From Bacteroidales bacterium (lineage in GTDB: Bacteria > Bacteroidota > Bacteroidia > Bacteroidales > F082), in the NCBI GenBank assembly GCA_016285355.1, contig JAEEQP010000009.1, positions 1 to 64,000 of the forward strand: a DNA stretch of 64,000 nt, in the 5' to 3' direction. The notes below the pieces were generated by a model. The model did no database searches, was not told the origin of the DNA, and worked only from the letters and a program-made list of their open reading frames with translations. Shown here one piece after another: positions 44,576 through 54,040 of this stretch. Within the stretch, counting starts at the first letter, position 1. The number at the start of each line of letters is the position of its first letter. The translations under genes were made by a program, and so were the position numbers.

Positions 44576-47500
44576 CTATCTCAAATCAAATTCCACAAAA
44601 GGCATCTTTTCCAATAACGGCAATACCTCTTGAGCGTTGATAGAGCCTTTTACCGGTGTAAGGTTGCAGGATTTCTTGCCCAACGGATCGAAAAGATGCA
44701 GTTTATAGTTCTGTTTTCCAGAGTTCTCCTTTATCACCTTAATAAATTCCTCCATGCTTTCCTTGCCCATCTCAGCCACGTTCAATTTGATGTAGACGGT
44801 CTTGGTGGTGGTCTCCAAAAGTGAATCCAACAACCGCGCCTCGCTGAAACGCACCTCAAGCGTCTGCAACACGACACTCGGGTCTTGTCCCGCCCTCGGG
44901 AAAGGCCTGTCAAAAACACCGGAAAGCATGACAAACGAGTTGATCGTCAGTATGTTCCTGCAATTCAGATAGTTCTCCTTGAACAAGGCAAACTGCAAAG
45001 CACCACTTTGGTCCTCGATGGTGAAACGACCGTATGGATTGCCGTTTTTCGCGGTAAACTCCTCTGCTCGTGTAATTTGACCTCCAAGGCGAACTGGACG
45101 TTTCAGGTTCTTCTCCACATCGTTCAAGGCATTCTTCAAACCCTCCACATCACAGTTACAGAAATACTTGATAGGCAGGTGATAGACCTCCATCGGATGC
45201 GAGGAAATATAGAAGCCCAAAGCCTCCTTCTCCATCTCCAATTCCTTCATCTTCGACCACGGCTCACACTCGGGCAACGGAATGGAAAAGGCTTCCTCTG
45301 CTCCACCCTCATCGCCAAAGCCAAAAAGATCCATTTGGGCAGAGTTTTTGCGTTCGTTGAACGAAGCCACCATGCGCATGGCTTTTTCAGAGAACGGTGA
45401 AAACTCGTTGGGCGCAATGTGGAACAACATAGCGCGATGGAAGCCTTTGAAACTGTCAAAGCAACCCGCCATACCCATGCTTTCCAACGCCCTGACATTA
45501 AATGATTTATCTGCAATACGCATCAGGAAATCGCCGAAGTCCTTGAATTTGCCGTTGGCCTCGCGTTCCGCCACGATTCCCGAAACGACAGCCTCACCCA
45601 CATTCTTGATGCCGCCCATGCCATAGCGAATTTCGCCCTTCTCGTTGACCGAAAACGTGTATTCCGACTCGTTCACATCGGGACCTAACACCGCGATTTT
45701 CATGCGTTTGCACTCCTCGGTCATAAAGTTCACCTTCTTGATGTCGCCCAATTCGTTGTTGAGCACTGCCGCCATGAACTCAGCCGGATAGTGCGCCTTA
45801 AGGTAGGCCGTCTGATAAGACACCCAAGAATAGCAGGCCGCGTGCGACTTGTTGAAGGCATACGAAGCGAACTTCTTCCACTCTTCCCAAATCTTTTCAA
45901 GACGTTTTTTCACCTCGGCCTCGGGCAGGTTCTCGGTCTGGGTCAACTTGGCCACACCTTGTTTCATGAACTTGCCATAGAGTTCTTCCATCTTGGCCAA
46001 CTGCTTCTTACCCATAGCCTTACGTAGTGTATCGGACTCACCTCTCGTGAAGTCAGCCAACTCGCGCGAAAGCAACATCACCTGCTCTTGGTAAACACAA
46101 ATGCCGTAAGTATCCTTCAGATACTTCTCCATGCAGTCAAAGTCGTACTTGATTTCTTGGCGGCCTTGCTTGCGGGCGATAAAGTCAGGAATGTTGTCCA
46201 TTGGGCCTGGACGGTAAAGGGCGTTCATAGCGATGATGTCACCGATGACCGAAGGCTGCAACTCGCGCAAATATTTCTGCATTCCGGGCGATTCAAACTG
46301 GAACGTGCCAATGGTGTTGCCCGCCGAGTACAATTCGTAGGTCAGTTTGTCGTCAATCGGGATATGGTCGATGTCGATGTCGATGCCGTGGGTTTTCTTG
46401 ATGTTTTTCAGGGCATCCTTAATCAAGGTCAAGGTCTTCAAGCCGAGGAAGTCCATTTTGATGAGGCCCACGGTCTCAATGACATGTCCATCGTATTGAG
46501 TAACAACAACATCTTCTTTGGTATCCTTATCTTTAACAGTGCAGACAGGAGCGACATTGGTGAGGTCGTCAGCACCGATAATTACGCCACAAGCGTGGAT
46601 GCCGATTTGGCGGTTGGTGTCCTCCAATTCCTCGGCGTAAGTCAGCATGGAAGAGACGTTCTTATCGTCGCCGTTGAGCATTTCTTTCAGTTCAGGGACA
46701 TACTTATAGCAGTTCTTCAGGTTGACCTTGGGCATCTTCTTGGGCACCTCGCCTTCCACAGCTTTCACAGCAGCTTCGTCGAAGTTGCGGTCAGGGATGT
46801 AACTCTTGATTTTGGCCACCTCGGGCAAAGGCACCTTCTGCACACGACCCACATCCTGAATAGCCGATTTGGCCGCCATGGTCCCGTAGGTAATGATATG
46901 TGCGACTTTTTCTTTTCCATATTTCTTTGTTATCCAGTCCAATACACGACCACGGCCATCATCATCGAAGTCCACGTCAATATCAGGCAATGAGATACGG
47001 TCAGGGTTGAGGAAACGTTCAAACAGCAGGTCGTATTTCAATGGATCCAAATCGGTAATTTTCAAGCAATAGGCCACCACTGAACCAGCTGCCGAACCAC
47101 GGCCTGGACCCACAGAAACGCCAAGTTCTTCACGCGCTGCCCTGATATAGTCACTCACAATAAGGAAGTAACCCGGGAAGCCCATGGTTTTCATCACATG
47201 CAACTCGAATTTGATGCGTTCGATTTGCTCCTCGGTGAGGGTCTCACCATAACGCTGATGGGCACCATCCCATGTCAGTTTGGCCAAGTAATCCGCTTCG
47301 AGTTTGATACGGTAAAGTCGGTTGTATCCCCCCAATTTCTTGACCTTTTTCTCGGCCTCCTCATGCGACATCACCACATTACCATGTTCATCGCGGGTGA
47401 ACTCGTTGAAAAGATCTTCTTCCGTGAATTTTTGTCGATATTCTTCCTCTGTGCCAAAGTCTTCTGGGATAGGGAAAATTGGCATAATCGGGTCGGAGTC

Positions 47501-49189
47501 AATGCTATAGGTCTCAACTTTGTCGACAATTTCTTGCGTATTCTCCAAGGCAAAGGGTACATCGGAAAAGATACGCCCCATCTCTGTCGGCGTCTTTAGC
47601 CATTCCTGCTTGGTGTAATGCATCCGGGACGGGTCATCCAAATCTTTGCCCGTACCAAGACAAATTAGTCGGTCGTGCGCCTCGCCATGTTCCTCTTCCA
47701 CAAAGTGGACGTCGTTTGTCGCGATGACTTTGATGTCATACTTCTTCGCCAACTCCAAAAGAATCTTGTTCACTTCTTTTTGGCGTTCGTAAACTTCGGT
47801 GTCGCCACCAGGCTTATCGGTCTTATGACGTTGTATCTCAATGTAATAATCATCGCCAAAGAGGCTCTTGAACCATTGTATAGACTCCTCTGCGCCCTTA
47901 AAATCGGCGTTCATGATTTTTTGGGGCACCTCACCACCAAGACAAGCAGAGGTACAAATCAAGCCCTCGTGGTATTTCTCCAACAAGCTGTGGTCAATAC
48001 GCGGATTGTAGTAGAAACCATCCGTGTAGGCGATGGAACTCAACTTGCAAAGGCTGTGGTAGCCCGTCTTGTTCTTGGCTAATAAAATAAGGTGCCAGCC
48101 TCGATCTTGACGGCCATCGCGTTTGTCAATGCTGATAGGTGCACAATAGGTTTCAATACCATATATTGGTTTGAAGAATTGTCCGTTCAGCTTGTCAATC
48201 TCGGCTTGTGCAGCAGCCATTTCTTCTTCGGTAGCTTCCTCCTTATTTAATATGGCCTGCTGCTCCTTGATAGCATCCTTCACCTTACCGTTTTCCTTGT
48301 TCACGGTATCGGCAAAGTCCTTGATACCAAACATGTTGCCATGGTCAGTCAAAGCAAGGCTGTACATGCCGTTTTTCTTGCATTTCGCCACCAAGTCAGG
48401 CACTTTCGACATACCGTCAAGCATGGAATAATGCGAGTGGACATGCAGGTGCGTGAAGTGTTTCGGGACATAGTCGCCAATCTCTAGCACATCATTCGTT
48501 TCTTCCTCGTCAACGATAGGCTCAAAGGTAATGCCCGCGGGTTGAATCATTTCTGGATTGGCTGCCTTGAAGTCGTCGATGAACTGCGCATCAACGCCCA
48601 AATCGTTGGCATCCAATATACCACGACGCACTAGTTCAAGAAACACGCGAGCCGTAGCTTCCACATCGGCGGCGGCATTGTGGGCATCGCCAAACTTCTC
48701 GCCAAACAGAATCTGATGGAACTCTTCTAAGCGCGGCAACTTGAACTTGCCGCCTTTGCCTCCAGGCAGTTGGCAGAACTCAGCAGTTTTCTCGGTGCAG
48801 GTATCCACCTTTTGCCAATTGGGCAGTGGATTCTCGCCTTTCTTGCGCAGGAACTCGCAACCAAGGATACAGAGGTCGAAGTCGATATTATGACCGACAA
48901 GGCGCGACACCTTAAAAGCCGACTGTAGGAAAATGTCGAGCACCTCATTCAGCGGCTTGCCGTGTTCGGTAGCGTATTTGGTGGAAATATGGTGCACCAT
49001 CTTAGCGTCGATGGGAATCTCAAAGCCTTCTGGTTTAACGATATAGTTATGGTTCTCCACGAAGCGACCCTTGTCGTCATGGACTTGCCAAGCCAGTTGC
49101 ACCATGCGCGGCCAATTGTCGAAGTCGGTCAGCGGCGCGTTATAATTTTTGGGTAGACCAGTGGTCTCTGTATCGAAGATTAGGAACAT
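44576..49189 (-). CDS. dnaE: DNA polymerase III alpha subunit with N-terminal proofreading exonuclease
   Basis: A 1537-residue replicative polymerase. Residues 1-190 are a complete DEDDh 3'-5' exonuclease (D6 and E8 in FDTETTG, D103 in HNIDFD, H170 and D175 in HNAAADVEAT). A PHP domain follows from about 240 (HLHVHSHYSMLDG), then the polymerase with its acidic site PDIDVDFDDDGR (D736/D738/D740), the fingers, helix-hairpin-helix and a C-terminal OB domain (about 1330-1420). E. coli DnaE is 1160 residues and uses a separate epsilon subunit, so this is a fusion of polymerase and proofreader. A charged insert lies within the PHP domain (about 300-330). Confidence 0.97.
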   Translation of the reverse strand: MFLIFDTETTGLPKNYNAPLTDFDNWPRMVQLAWQVHDDKGRFVENHNYIVKPEGFEIPIDAKMVHHISTKYATEHGKPLNEVLDIFLQSAFKVSRLVGHNIDFDLCILGCEFLRKKGENPLPNWQKVDTCTEKTAEFCQLPGGKGGKFKLPRLEEFHQILFGEKFGDAHNAAADVEATARVFLELVRRGILDANDLGVDAQFIDDFKAANPEMIQPAGITFEPIVDEEETNDVLEIGDYVPKHFTHLHVHSHYSMLDGMSKVPDLVAKCKKNGMYSLALTDHGNMFGIKDFADTVNKENGKVKDAIKEQQAILNKEEATEEEMAAAQAEIDKLNGQFFKPIYGIETYCAPISIDKRDGRQDRGWHLILLAKNKTGYHSLCKLSSIAYTDGFYYNPRIDHSLLEKYHEGLICTSACLGGEVPQKIMNADFKGAEESIQWFKSLFGDDYYIEIQRHKTDKPGGDTEVYERQKEVNKILLELAKKYDIKVIATNDVHFVEEEHGEAHDRLICLGTGKDLDDPSRMHYTKQEWLKTPTEMGRIFSDVPFALENTQEIVDKVETYSIDSDPIMPIFPIPEDFGTEEEYRQKFTEEDLFNEFTRDEHGNVVMSHEEAEKKVKKLGGYNRLYRIKLEADYLAKLTWDGAHQRYGETLTEEQIERIKFELHVMKTMGFPGYFLIVSDYIRAAREELGVSVGPGRGSAAGSVVAYCLKITDLDPLKYDLLFERFLNPDRISLPDIDVDFDDDGRGRVLDWITKKYGKEKVAHIITYGTMAAKSAIQDVGRVQKVPLPEVAKIKSYIPDRNFDEAAVKAVEGEVPKKMPKVNLKNCYKYVPELKEMLNGDDKNVSSMLTYAEELEDTNRQIGIHACGVIIGADDLTNVAPVCTVKDKDTKEDVVVTQYDGHVIETVGLIKMDFLGLKTLTLIKDALKNIKKTHGIDIDIDHIPIDDKLTYELYSAGNTIGTFQFESPGMQKYLRELQPSVIGDIIAMNALYRPGPMDNIPDFIARKQGRQEIKYDFDCMEKYLKDTYGICVYQEQVMLLSRELADFTRGESDTLRKAMGKKQLAKMEELYGKFMKQGVAKLTQTENLPEAEVKKRLEKIWEEWKKFASYAFNKSHAACYSWVSYQTAYLKAHYPAEFMAAVLNNELGDIKKVNFMTEECKRMKIAVLGPDVNESEYTFSVNEKGEIRYGMGGIKNVGEAVVSGIVAEREANGKFKDFGDFLMRIADKSFNVRALESMGMAGCFDSFKGFHRAMLFHIAPNEFSPFSEKAMRMVASFNERKNSAQMDLFGFGDEGGAEEAFSIPLPECEPWSKMKELEMEKEALGFYISSHPMEVYHLPIKYFCNCDVEGLKNALNDVEKNLKRPVRLGGQITRAEEFTAKNGNPYGRFTIEDQSGALQFALFKENYLNCRNILTINSFVMLSGVFDRPFPRAGQDPSVVLQTLEVRFSEARLLDSLLETTTKTVYIKLNVAEMGKESMEEFIKVIKENSGKQNYKLHLFDPLGKKSCNLTPVKGSINAQEVLPLLEKMPFVEFDLR

Positions 49190-49192
49190 AAT

Positions 49193-49229
49193 CAGTTGAA
49201 AGTTGATAGTTTAGAGTTGAAAGTTGAGG
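49193..49229 (-). repeat. Degenerate repeat leader of dnaE
   Basis: On the reverse strand the leader is CAACTTTCAACTCTAAACTA followed by TCAACTTTCAACTGATT just before the ATG. It is another low-complexity leader with repeating CAACTTTCAACT. Confidence 0.5.
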
Positions 49230-49325
49230 CGAAACCTACCTCAATAATCAGCCTTCAAAAATATGCATTTTTTGAGGATGGAAAAAGTTTACGAGCAGTT
49301 TTTTTCAAGATTGGCAAAACAATCC

Positions 49326-49333
49326 TATCTTTG
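49326..49333 (+). promoter_or_regulatory. Promoter -7 box of the histidine acid phosphatase gene
   Basis: TATCTTTG matches the -7 consensus, 20 bp before the ATG. A T-rich stretch lies at the -33 position. Confidence 0.5.
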
Positions 49334-49353
49334 CAGGAAATTCACCAAAGGCT

Positions 49354-50652
49354 ATGAACAAGTTACACACTTTTTTCCTTTCGCTGCTTCTGATTGTTAG
49401 CAGCTTCGTATTTGCCCAACAAGACCTCACTCTTGACAAAGTGACCATCGTCAGCCGACACAGCGTCCGCGCACCATTGGAACAATACCTCACCACCCTC
49501 GATGAGATGACCGGCAATGGCTATCATTGGACCCGCTGGTCGGTGCCAGGCAGCGAACTCACATTGAGAGGTGGTGCCTTGGAAACCCTTTTCGGGGAGT
49601 ATTTTCGGCTGTGGTTGGACGATGAACATTTCGTATTGGACAGTGCCGACATCTATTTTGGCGCCAGTTCCAAACAACGCACCATCGCTACGGCTCGCTC
49701 TTTTGCGGCAGGCATGCTTCCGCTGATGACCGTGCCGATAGATTACAAAGTTGATAAGGATGGTAAGGTAGGTTATCCCGACCCAGATTACCTTCCTTTG
49801 CTGAACGACCACAGTACGGCAGATGGCAATTTCGACATCAAAGCCTTCCAAGCAGAAGCCTACCGCGAGTTGGGTGAGTTACAAGCCCCATCTTACTCTT
49901 TTTTGGAAAAAGTGCTTAGGATGAAACGCTCCGAGTATGCCCGCAAGCAAGGCAATGCCCACTTTGACAATCATGTGGGTGTCACTCTTGATTTCTATGA
50001 CAAAAATGGAAAGCCACTGGAACCCGCGATGCTAGGCGGTCTGAAAGACGCCAACATGGCCAGCGATGCCTTCGTGCTTCAATATTATGAAATGGAAAAC
50101 GCCAAAGACGCTGCGTTTGGACGCTGCCTCAGTTTCAACGACTGGAAGAAACTGGCCTACATCAAGGATTATTACGGTGACATTTTGTTCTCGAAAGCCC
50201 CCATCATCTCGGTCAACATAAGTCACTGCATGTTGAAAAGAATCCAAGCCGAGATGCTGCCAGAAGGTCATAAGTTTGCCTTCCTCTGTTCCCACGACTC
50301 CATGATTGCCGCCGTGCTCGCCGCTTTGAGGGTTACTCCTTACGAGCTGCCGAATACCATTGAAACTCAAACCCCAATTAGTATCAAACTGGTGCTCGAA
50401 CAATGGGTTGAAGCCAACAATCCCAACCCGAAAAGATACATCCACGCGCGACTTGTGTATCAAAGCACCGAACAGATTCGAGGCATGAAGCAAATGGATT
50501 TATCTAATCCTCCGATGTCGTACGACGTAAGTTTCACAGGCCTTGAGAAGACATCAAATGGCATGTACCGTTATGATGATTTCATGAGCCATTTGCAGAA
50601 GAGCATTCAGGCTTATGAAGCGACAGCGCGTGGCGAACACCCGTGGAAATAA
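49354..50652 (+). CDS. Secreted histidine acid phosphatase (branch 2)
   Basis: A 432-residue protein with a signal peptide (about residues 1-21, ending FVFAQ). The phosphohistidine motif R35-H36-S-V-R39-A-P follows, and the proton-donor HD is in FLCSHDSMIA (about residues 309-318). This is the AppA phytase/Agp glucose-1-phosphatase branch, which hydrolyses phosphate monoesters such as phytate outside the cytoplasm. The substrate is not decided by the sequence. A truncated IS4 transposase begins directly at its stop codon. Confidence 0.9.
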   Translation: MNKLHTFFLSLLLIVSSFVFAQQDLTLDKVTIVSRHSVRAPLEQYLTTLDEMTGNGYHWTRWSVPGSELTLRGGALETLFGEYFRLWLDDEHFVLDSADIYFGASSKQRTIATARSFAAGMLPLMTVPIDYKVDKDGKVGYPDPDYLPLLNDHSTADGNFDIKAFQAEAYRELGELQAPSYSFLEKVLRMKRSEYARKQGNAHFDNHVGVTLDFYDKNGKPLEPAMLGGLKDANMASDAFVLQYYEMENAKDAAFGRCLSFNDWKKLAYIKDYYGDILFSKAPIISVNISHCMLKRIQAEMLPEGHKFAFLCSHDSMIAAVLAALRVTPYELPNTIETQTPISIKLVLEQWVEANNPNPKRYIHARLVYQSTEQIRGMKQMDLSNPPMSYDVSFTGLEKTSNGMYRYDDFMSHLQKSIQAYEATARGEHPWK

Positions 50653-51327
50653 ACCACTCTGGACTACAAGTCCAAATGTTTTAAGTATGTACTGGACCGC
50701 GGCCTTGCATCCTCGTCAAGCTTCGAGATGATGTCCACTTTGGAGGCGAAGTTCGTGGGGAGAATCAAGACAAACAAGAGGATGGAGGTCGTCAGGACCC
50801 TGATGGACGGGAAAACAGACAAGGACTTGGGAAAGCTGGAACTGGTCGACGACATCGAGGTGCAGCCGTACACCAAGGCGCATGAGAAGACGGAGCGGAC
50901 ATTCCGTGTGGTCAAGGCACGCTTCAAGATACCAAGGGACACCACAAGACCGGCCAACAAGGGGAAGGTGAAGGAGGTGGAGAATGACATATACTTCATC
51001 ACCAACGACTTCAGCCTCACCCCAAAGGAAATCGCCGAGGCTTACCGCTGCAGATGGGACATTGAGGTGTTCTTCCGCTTCCTCAAACAGGGGCTCAACT
51101 TCTCCCATTTCCTGTCCGTAAGCGAAAACGGCATCAAGATAATCCTCTACATGACTTTGATAACGGCCATGCTGATAATGATTTACAGACGCGAGAACGG
51201 ATTGGGGTACGACATGGCCAAGTTCTGTTTCCGTACCGAGATGAACGACTGGGTCACGGCTTTGGCCGTTTACTTCAGTGGCGGTGATGTCGAAAGCTTC
51301 ACCTCACGCTACCACATCAGAGTTTGA
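50653..51327 (+). mobile_element. IS4-family transposase, 5'-truncated remnant
   Basis: The frame is open from the preceding gene's stop and encodes the C-terminal 224 residues of a DDE transposase. It retains the second aspartate region (YVLDRGLASSSSFE) and the IS4 signature Y-x2-R-x3-E-x6-K in YRCRWDIEVFFRFLK, which carries the catalytic glutamate. The N-terminal half with the first aspartate is absent, and no terminal inverted repeats were recognised, so it is inactive. The 5' break coincides with the end of the phosphatase gene. Confidence 0.88.
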
Positions 51328-51366
51328 CCTCCTTCTTCTTTCGATCGATCGTGATTTCCTTTAGGT

Positions 51367-51822
51367 CTACAAAACTTCCGTCGGAACGGCAATCGGCAAC
51401 TCCTGAGGCTCATTCACCGTACTGACCGAATAAACGCTATCCACCACATACTTGGTCATACCACGCCAAGGCAAAGTGCCGAGATATTCCTTGTAGTGCA
51501 GTTCGACCATCTTGCCTGTGCAACGCTCCAATTGCTTGGCCACATTCTCATCCTTCACCGAGAAATTGAACTCGTTCGATTGGATGGTGTTGTTGGAGTT
51601 TTTCGAGTTGTAGCCCGCTTGGATAAGCCTGCCTTCGTAGGTCTTGAACACATAGCCTTTGTAAACGAACAGGTTGAGCTCGCCAGCTTTCACACCGCTA
51701 CCGAACACATAAAAAAACTTGAAGAAAACAAAAGCAGCCGCTGCCAAAACGATGATAATGCTTAATGTAGTGAGGATTTTTCTTCCAGTTCCTCTTTTCT
51801 GATTTCCTGAATTGTCTTTCAT
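51367..51822 (-). CDS. Single-pass membrane protein of unknown function
   Basis: A 151-residue protein with a basic cytoplasmic N-terminus, one membrane helix (about residues 15-36, ILTTLSIIIVLAAAAFVFF) and a soluble extracytoplasmic domain containing the segment GRLIQAGYNSKNSNNTIQ. No family name is certain. It is 2 bp after nth on the same strand and so probably cotranscribed with it, without an obvious functional link. Confidence 0.7.
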   Translation of the reverse strand: MKDNSGNQKRGTGRKILTTLSIIIVLAAAAFVFFKFFYVFGSGVKAGELNLFVYKGYVFKTYEGRLIQAGYNSKNSNNTIQSNEFNFSVKDENVAKQLERCTGKMVELHYKEYLGTLPWRGMTKYVVDSVYSVSTVNEPQELPIAVPTEVL

Positions 51823-51824
51823 GG

Positions 51825-52484
<660 letters not shown>

Positions 52485-52500
52485 TCGAATCCATTACATT

Positions 52501-52592
52501 CTCACGCAGAATACGCTGAAATCGCAGAAGCCTACCAGACACATGCAATAGCATCGCTTTGTGTCTCCCATAATTCTGCGAATTCTGCGTGC
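52501..52592. repeat. Composite inverted repeat CACGCAGAAT/ATTCTGCGTG
   Basis: CACGCAGAAT (52503-52512) is complementary to 52582-52591, and the sequence between is built from further GCAGAA/TTCTGC and AGACAC/GTGTCT pairs. It fills the spacer between an uncharacterised gene and nth. Confidence 0.6.
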
Positions 52593-52598
52593 AAAAAC

Positions 52599-53051
52599 TC
52601 AAATAATTTCACCCTGTTCGTCAACGAGTACGCCCCAACTCACAGCAGTCAGCATCTCATCTTCAAAGAAAAAGTCAATCAGGCCATCTTCGAAGGAGAC
52701 ACGCAACTCTTCGTCCTCAGTTTCCTCTTCTAATTCCTTGAAACCATTAGACTTCATCAAGTCGATGATTTCTTCCTTGTCAAGTTCGAACACTTTCTTG
52801 CCGAACAGGGTAGCATCCTCATTCTCAGTCTCGAAACAAGCCACCACCGATTTGGTGACACCCTCAAAATAGATATTCGTCTGAATCTCTTGGTACTCAT
52901 AAAAGATGGAGCGGTTGCCCGTCTCTTCCATGTCGCTGAGTTCCTCGTAGAAATCAGGCATGTTCAAAATCTTGACCGTCTCGTCAAGTGTCATTCCGAA
53001 AGGTATTTCGCCGTAGCCTTTCAACGGTTTAATTGTAAAGTCTTTCATCAT
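52599..53051 (-). CDS. Acidic protein of unknown function
   Basis: A 150-residue soluble protein, very acidic, with IKPLKGYGEIPFGMTLDET near the start. That segment resembles small proteins often found near immunity or DUF clusters. It contains a repeated Glu-rich stretch (EELEEETEDEELRVSFEDG). No family was identified with confidence. It lies 4 bp after the DUF3791-DUF3990-DUF3791 cassette and may be its fourth gene. Confidence 0.65.
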   Translation of the reverse strand: MMKDFTIKPLKGYGEIPFGMTLDETVKILNMPDFYEELSDMEETGNRSIFYEYQEIQTNIYFEGVTKSVVACFETENEDATLFGKKVFELDKEEIIDLMKSNGFKELEEETEDEELRVSFEDGLIDFFFEDEMLTAVSWGVLVDEQGEII

Positions 53052-53055
53052 TTAT

Positions 53056-53277
53056 TCATTCGCTTAGTTTTCCTGTAATCAGTTCTTTTTCAAGGTATTC
53101 GTACACATAAGGTGTACTTTGGAAATATAATCCTGTAGAAAGATTGCACAATTTGGAGAAAGTCTCGGATGTGTAAACAAGATTCACAGCCTCTTCCATA
53201 GAAATGCTTCTCTTTTCCATCAAAAGCATAACCATCTCCTTGGTCAATTCTTCTATCATAAATGTTTCTTTCGTCAT
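53056..53277 (-). CDS. DUF3791 family protein (second copy)
   Basis: A 73-residue protein with the DUF3791 pattern: a helical first half (IEELTKEMVMLLMEKRSISM) and AVNLVYTSETFSKLCNLSTGL followed by YVYEYLEKEL. Its start overlaps the stop of the DUF3990 gene by four bases. DUF3791 genes are often next to DUF3990 genes, which suggests an antitoxin or partner role; this is inference. Confidence 0.8.
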   Translation of the reverse strand: MTKETFMIEELTKEMVMLLMEKRSISMEEAVNLVYTSETFSKLCNLSTGLYFQSTPYVYEYLEKELITGKLSE

Positions 53278-53753
53278 ATCGCTTTGAGATACTTTAATGC
53301 TTTCTCCGATCCAAAAAAGTACTGGATGCTCATTTCTTTAGGGTATTTCAACTCTTTCAAAAATTGCTCCATGGAAATCAGATTTTCCAACAACCTACGA
53401 ATCTGATAACCAACAGTATCATTAGCAACTGGACCTACAACAATATCATATCCATGCAATGGTGTCCGACTATTGCTTTGTCTATTCATCAGCACAAATT
53501 CTGCCCATTCCAAGGTGTAGCCATCAAATGTTTTCACAGCAAGTTCGCCTTTTTGAAGCTCATTCTCATCAAAAAAATAGATGTTCAAAGTGGGAGCACC
53601 AAACGAGAACATTTCTATCTTTCGCTGAGCCTGACCTAAGGCATGGTCGCGGTTTGGGGTCAAATAAAAGCCGACACCAAAATCCTTGCCCACATTGGAT
53701 TTGGACAAGTCAATCCGGTCAATCTTGACATTCGAACCATGGTAAAGTATCAT
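53274..53753 (-). CDS. DUF3990 protein, ADP-ribosyltransferase-like
   Basis: A 159-residue protein starting MILYHGSNVKIDRIDLSKS, then FGVGFYLTPNRDHALGQAQR and the late segment YDIVVGPVANDTVGYQI, the hallmarks of DUF3990. The YHGS and GFYLT segments resemble the histidine and tyrosine motifs of the H-Y-E group of ADP-ribosyltransferases, so a toxin that modifies a host target with NAD is plausible. It is sandwiched between two DUF3791 genes with 4-bp overlaps on both sides, an arrangement typical of toxin-antitoxin modules. Confidence 0.82.
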   Translation of the reverse strand: MILYHGSNVKIDRIDLSKSNVGKDFGVGFYLTPNRDHALGQAQRKIEMFSFGAPTLNIYFFDENELQKGELAVKTFDGYTLEWAEFVLMNRQSNSRTPLHGYDIVVGPVANDTVGYQIRRLLENLISMEQFLKELKYPKEMSIQYFFGSEKALKYLKAI

Positions 53754-53974
53754 GCCAAAGCCCCTCCACGACTACGACAATACACCGAGACATCATCCAC
53801 GACATTCTCAAACGACAGCGTATGCTCAATATCATAATTGCGAATCAAAAAGTCAATTGCCTTATAATTAGACAAATAGCGATAGGCTTGTGAAGGTGTC
53901 AAGGAAAACTTGTTGGCAAAATCACTAATGATAGCCACCAAATAATCCAGCTTGTCATGCTCCAATTTGCTCAT
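53750..53974 (-). CDS. DUF3791 family protein (first copy)
   Basis: A 74-residue protein, first gene of the cassette. The pattern KLDYLVAIISDFANKFSLTP then QAYRYLSNYKAIDFLIRNYD matches DUF3791. It overlaps the DUF3990 start by four bases. It differs strongly from the second copy, so the two may have separate tasks such as neutralising the toxin and autoregulation. The upstream spacer (53975-54040) was not resolved further. Confidence 0.78.
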   Translation of the reverse strand: MSKLEHDKLDYLVAIISDFANKFSLTPSQAYRYLSNYKAIDFLIRNYDIEHTLSFENVVDDVSVYCRSRGGALA

Positions 53975-54040
53975 TGCTATGGTATTGATTGTGCAAAAAT
54001 AATGTTTTTTGCCATTTCGTGCATGAATTATCGAAATTTT

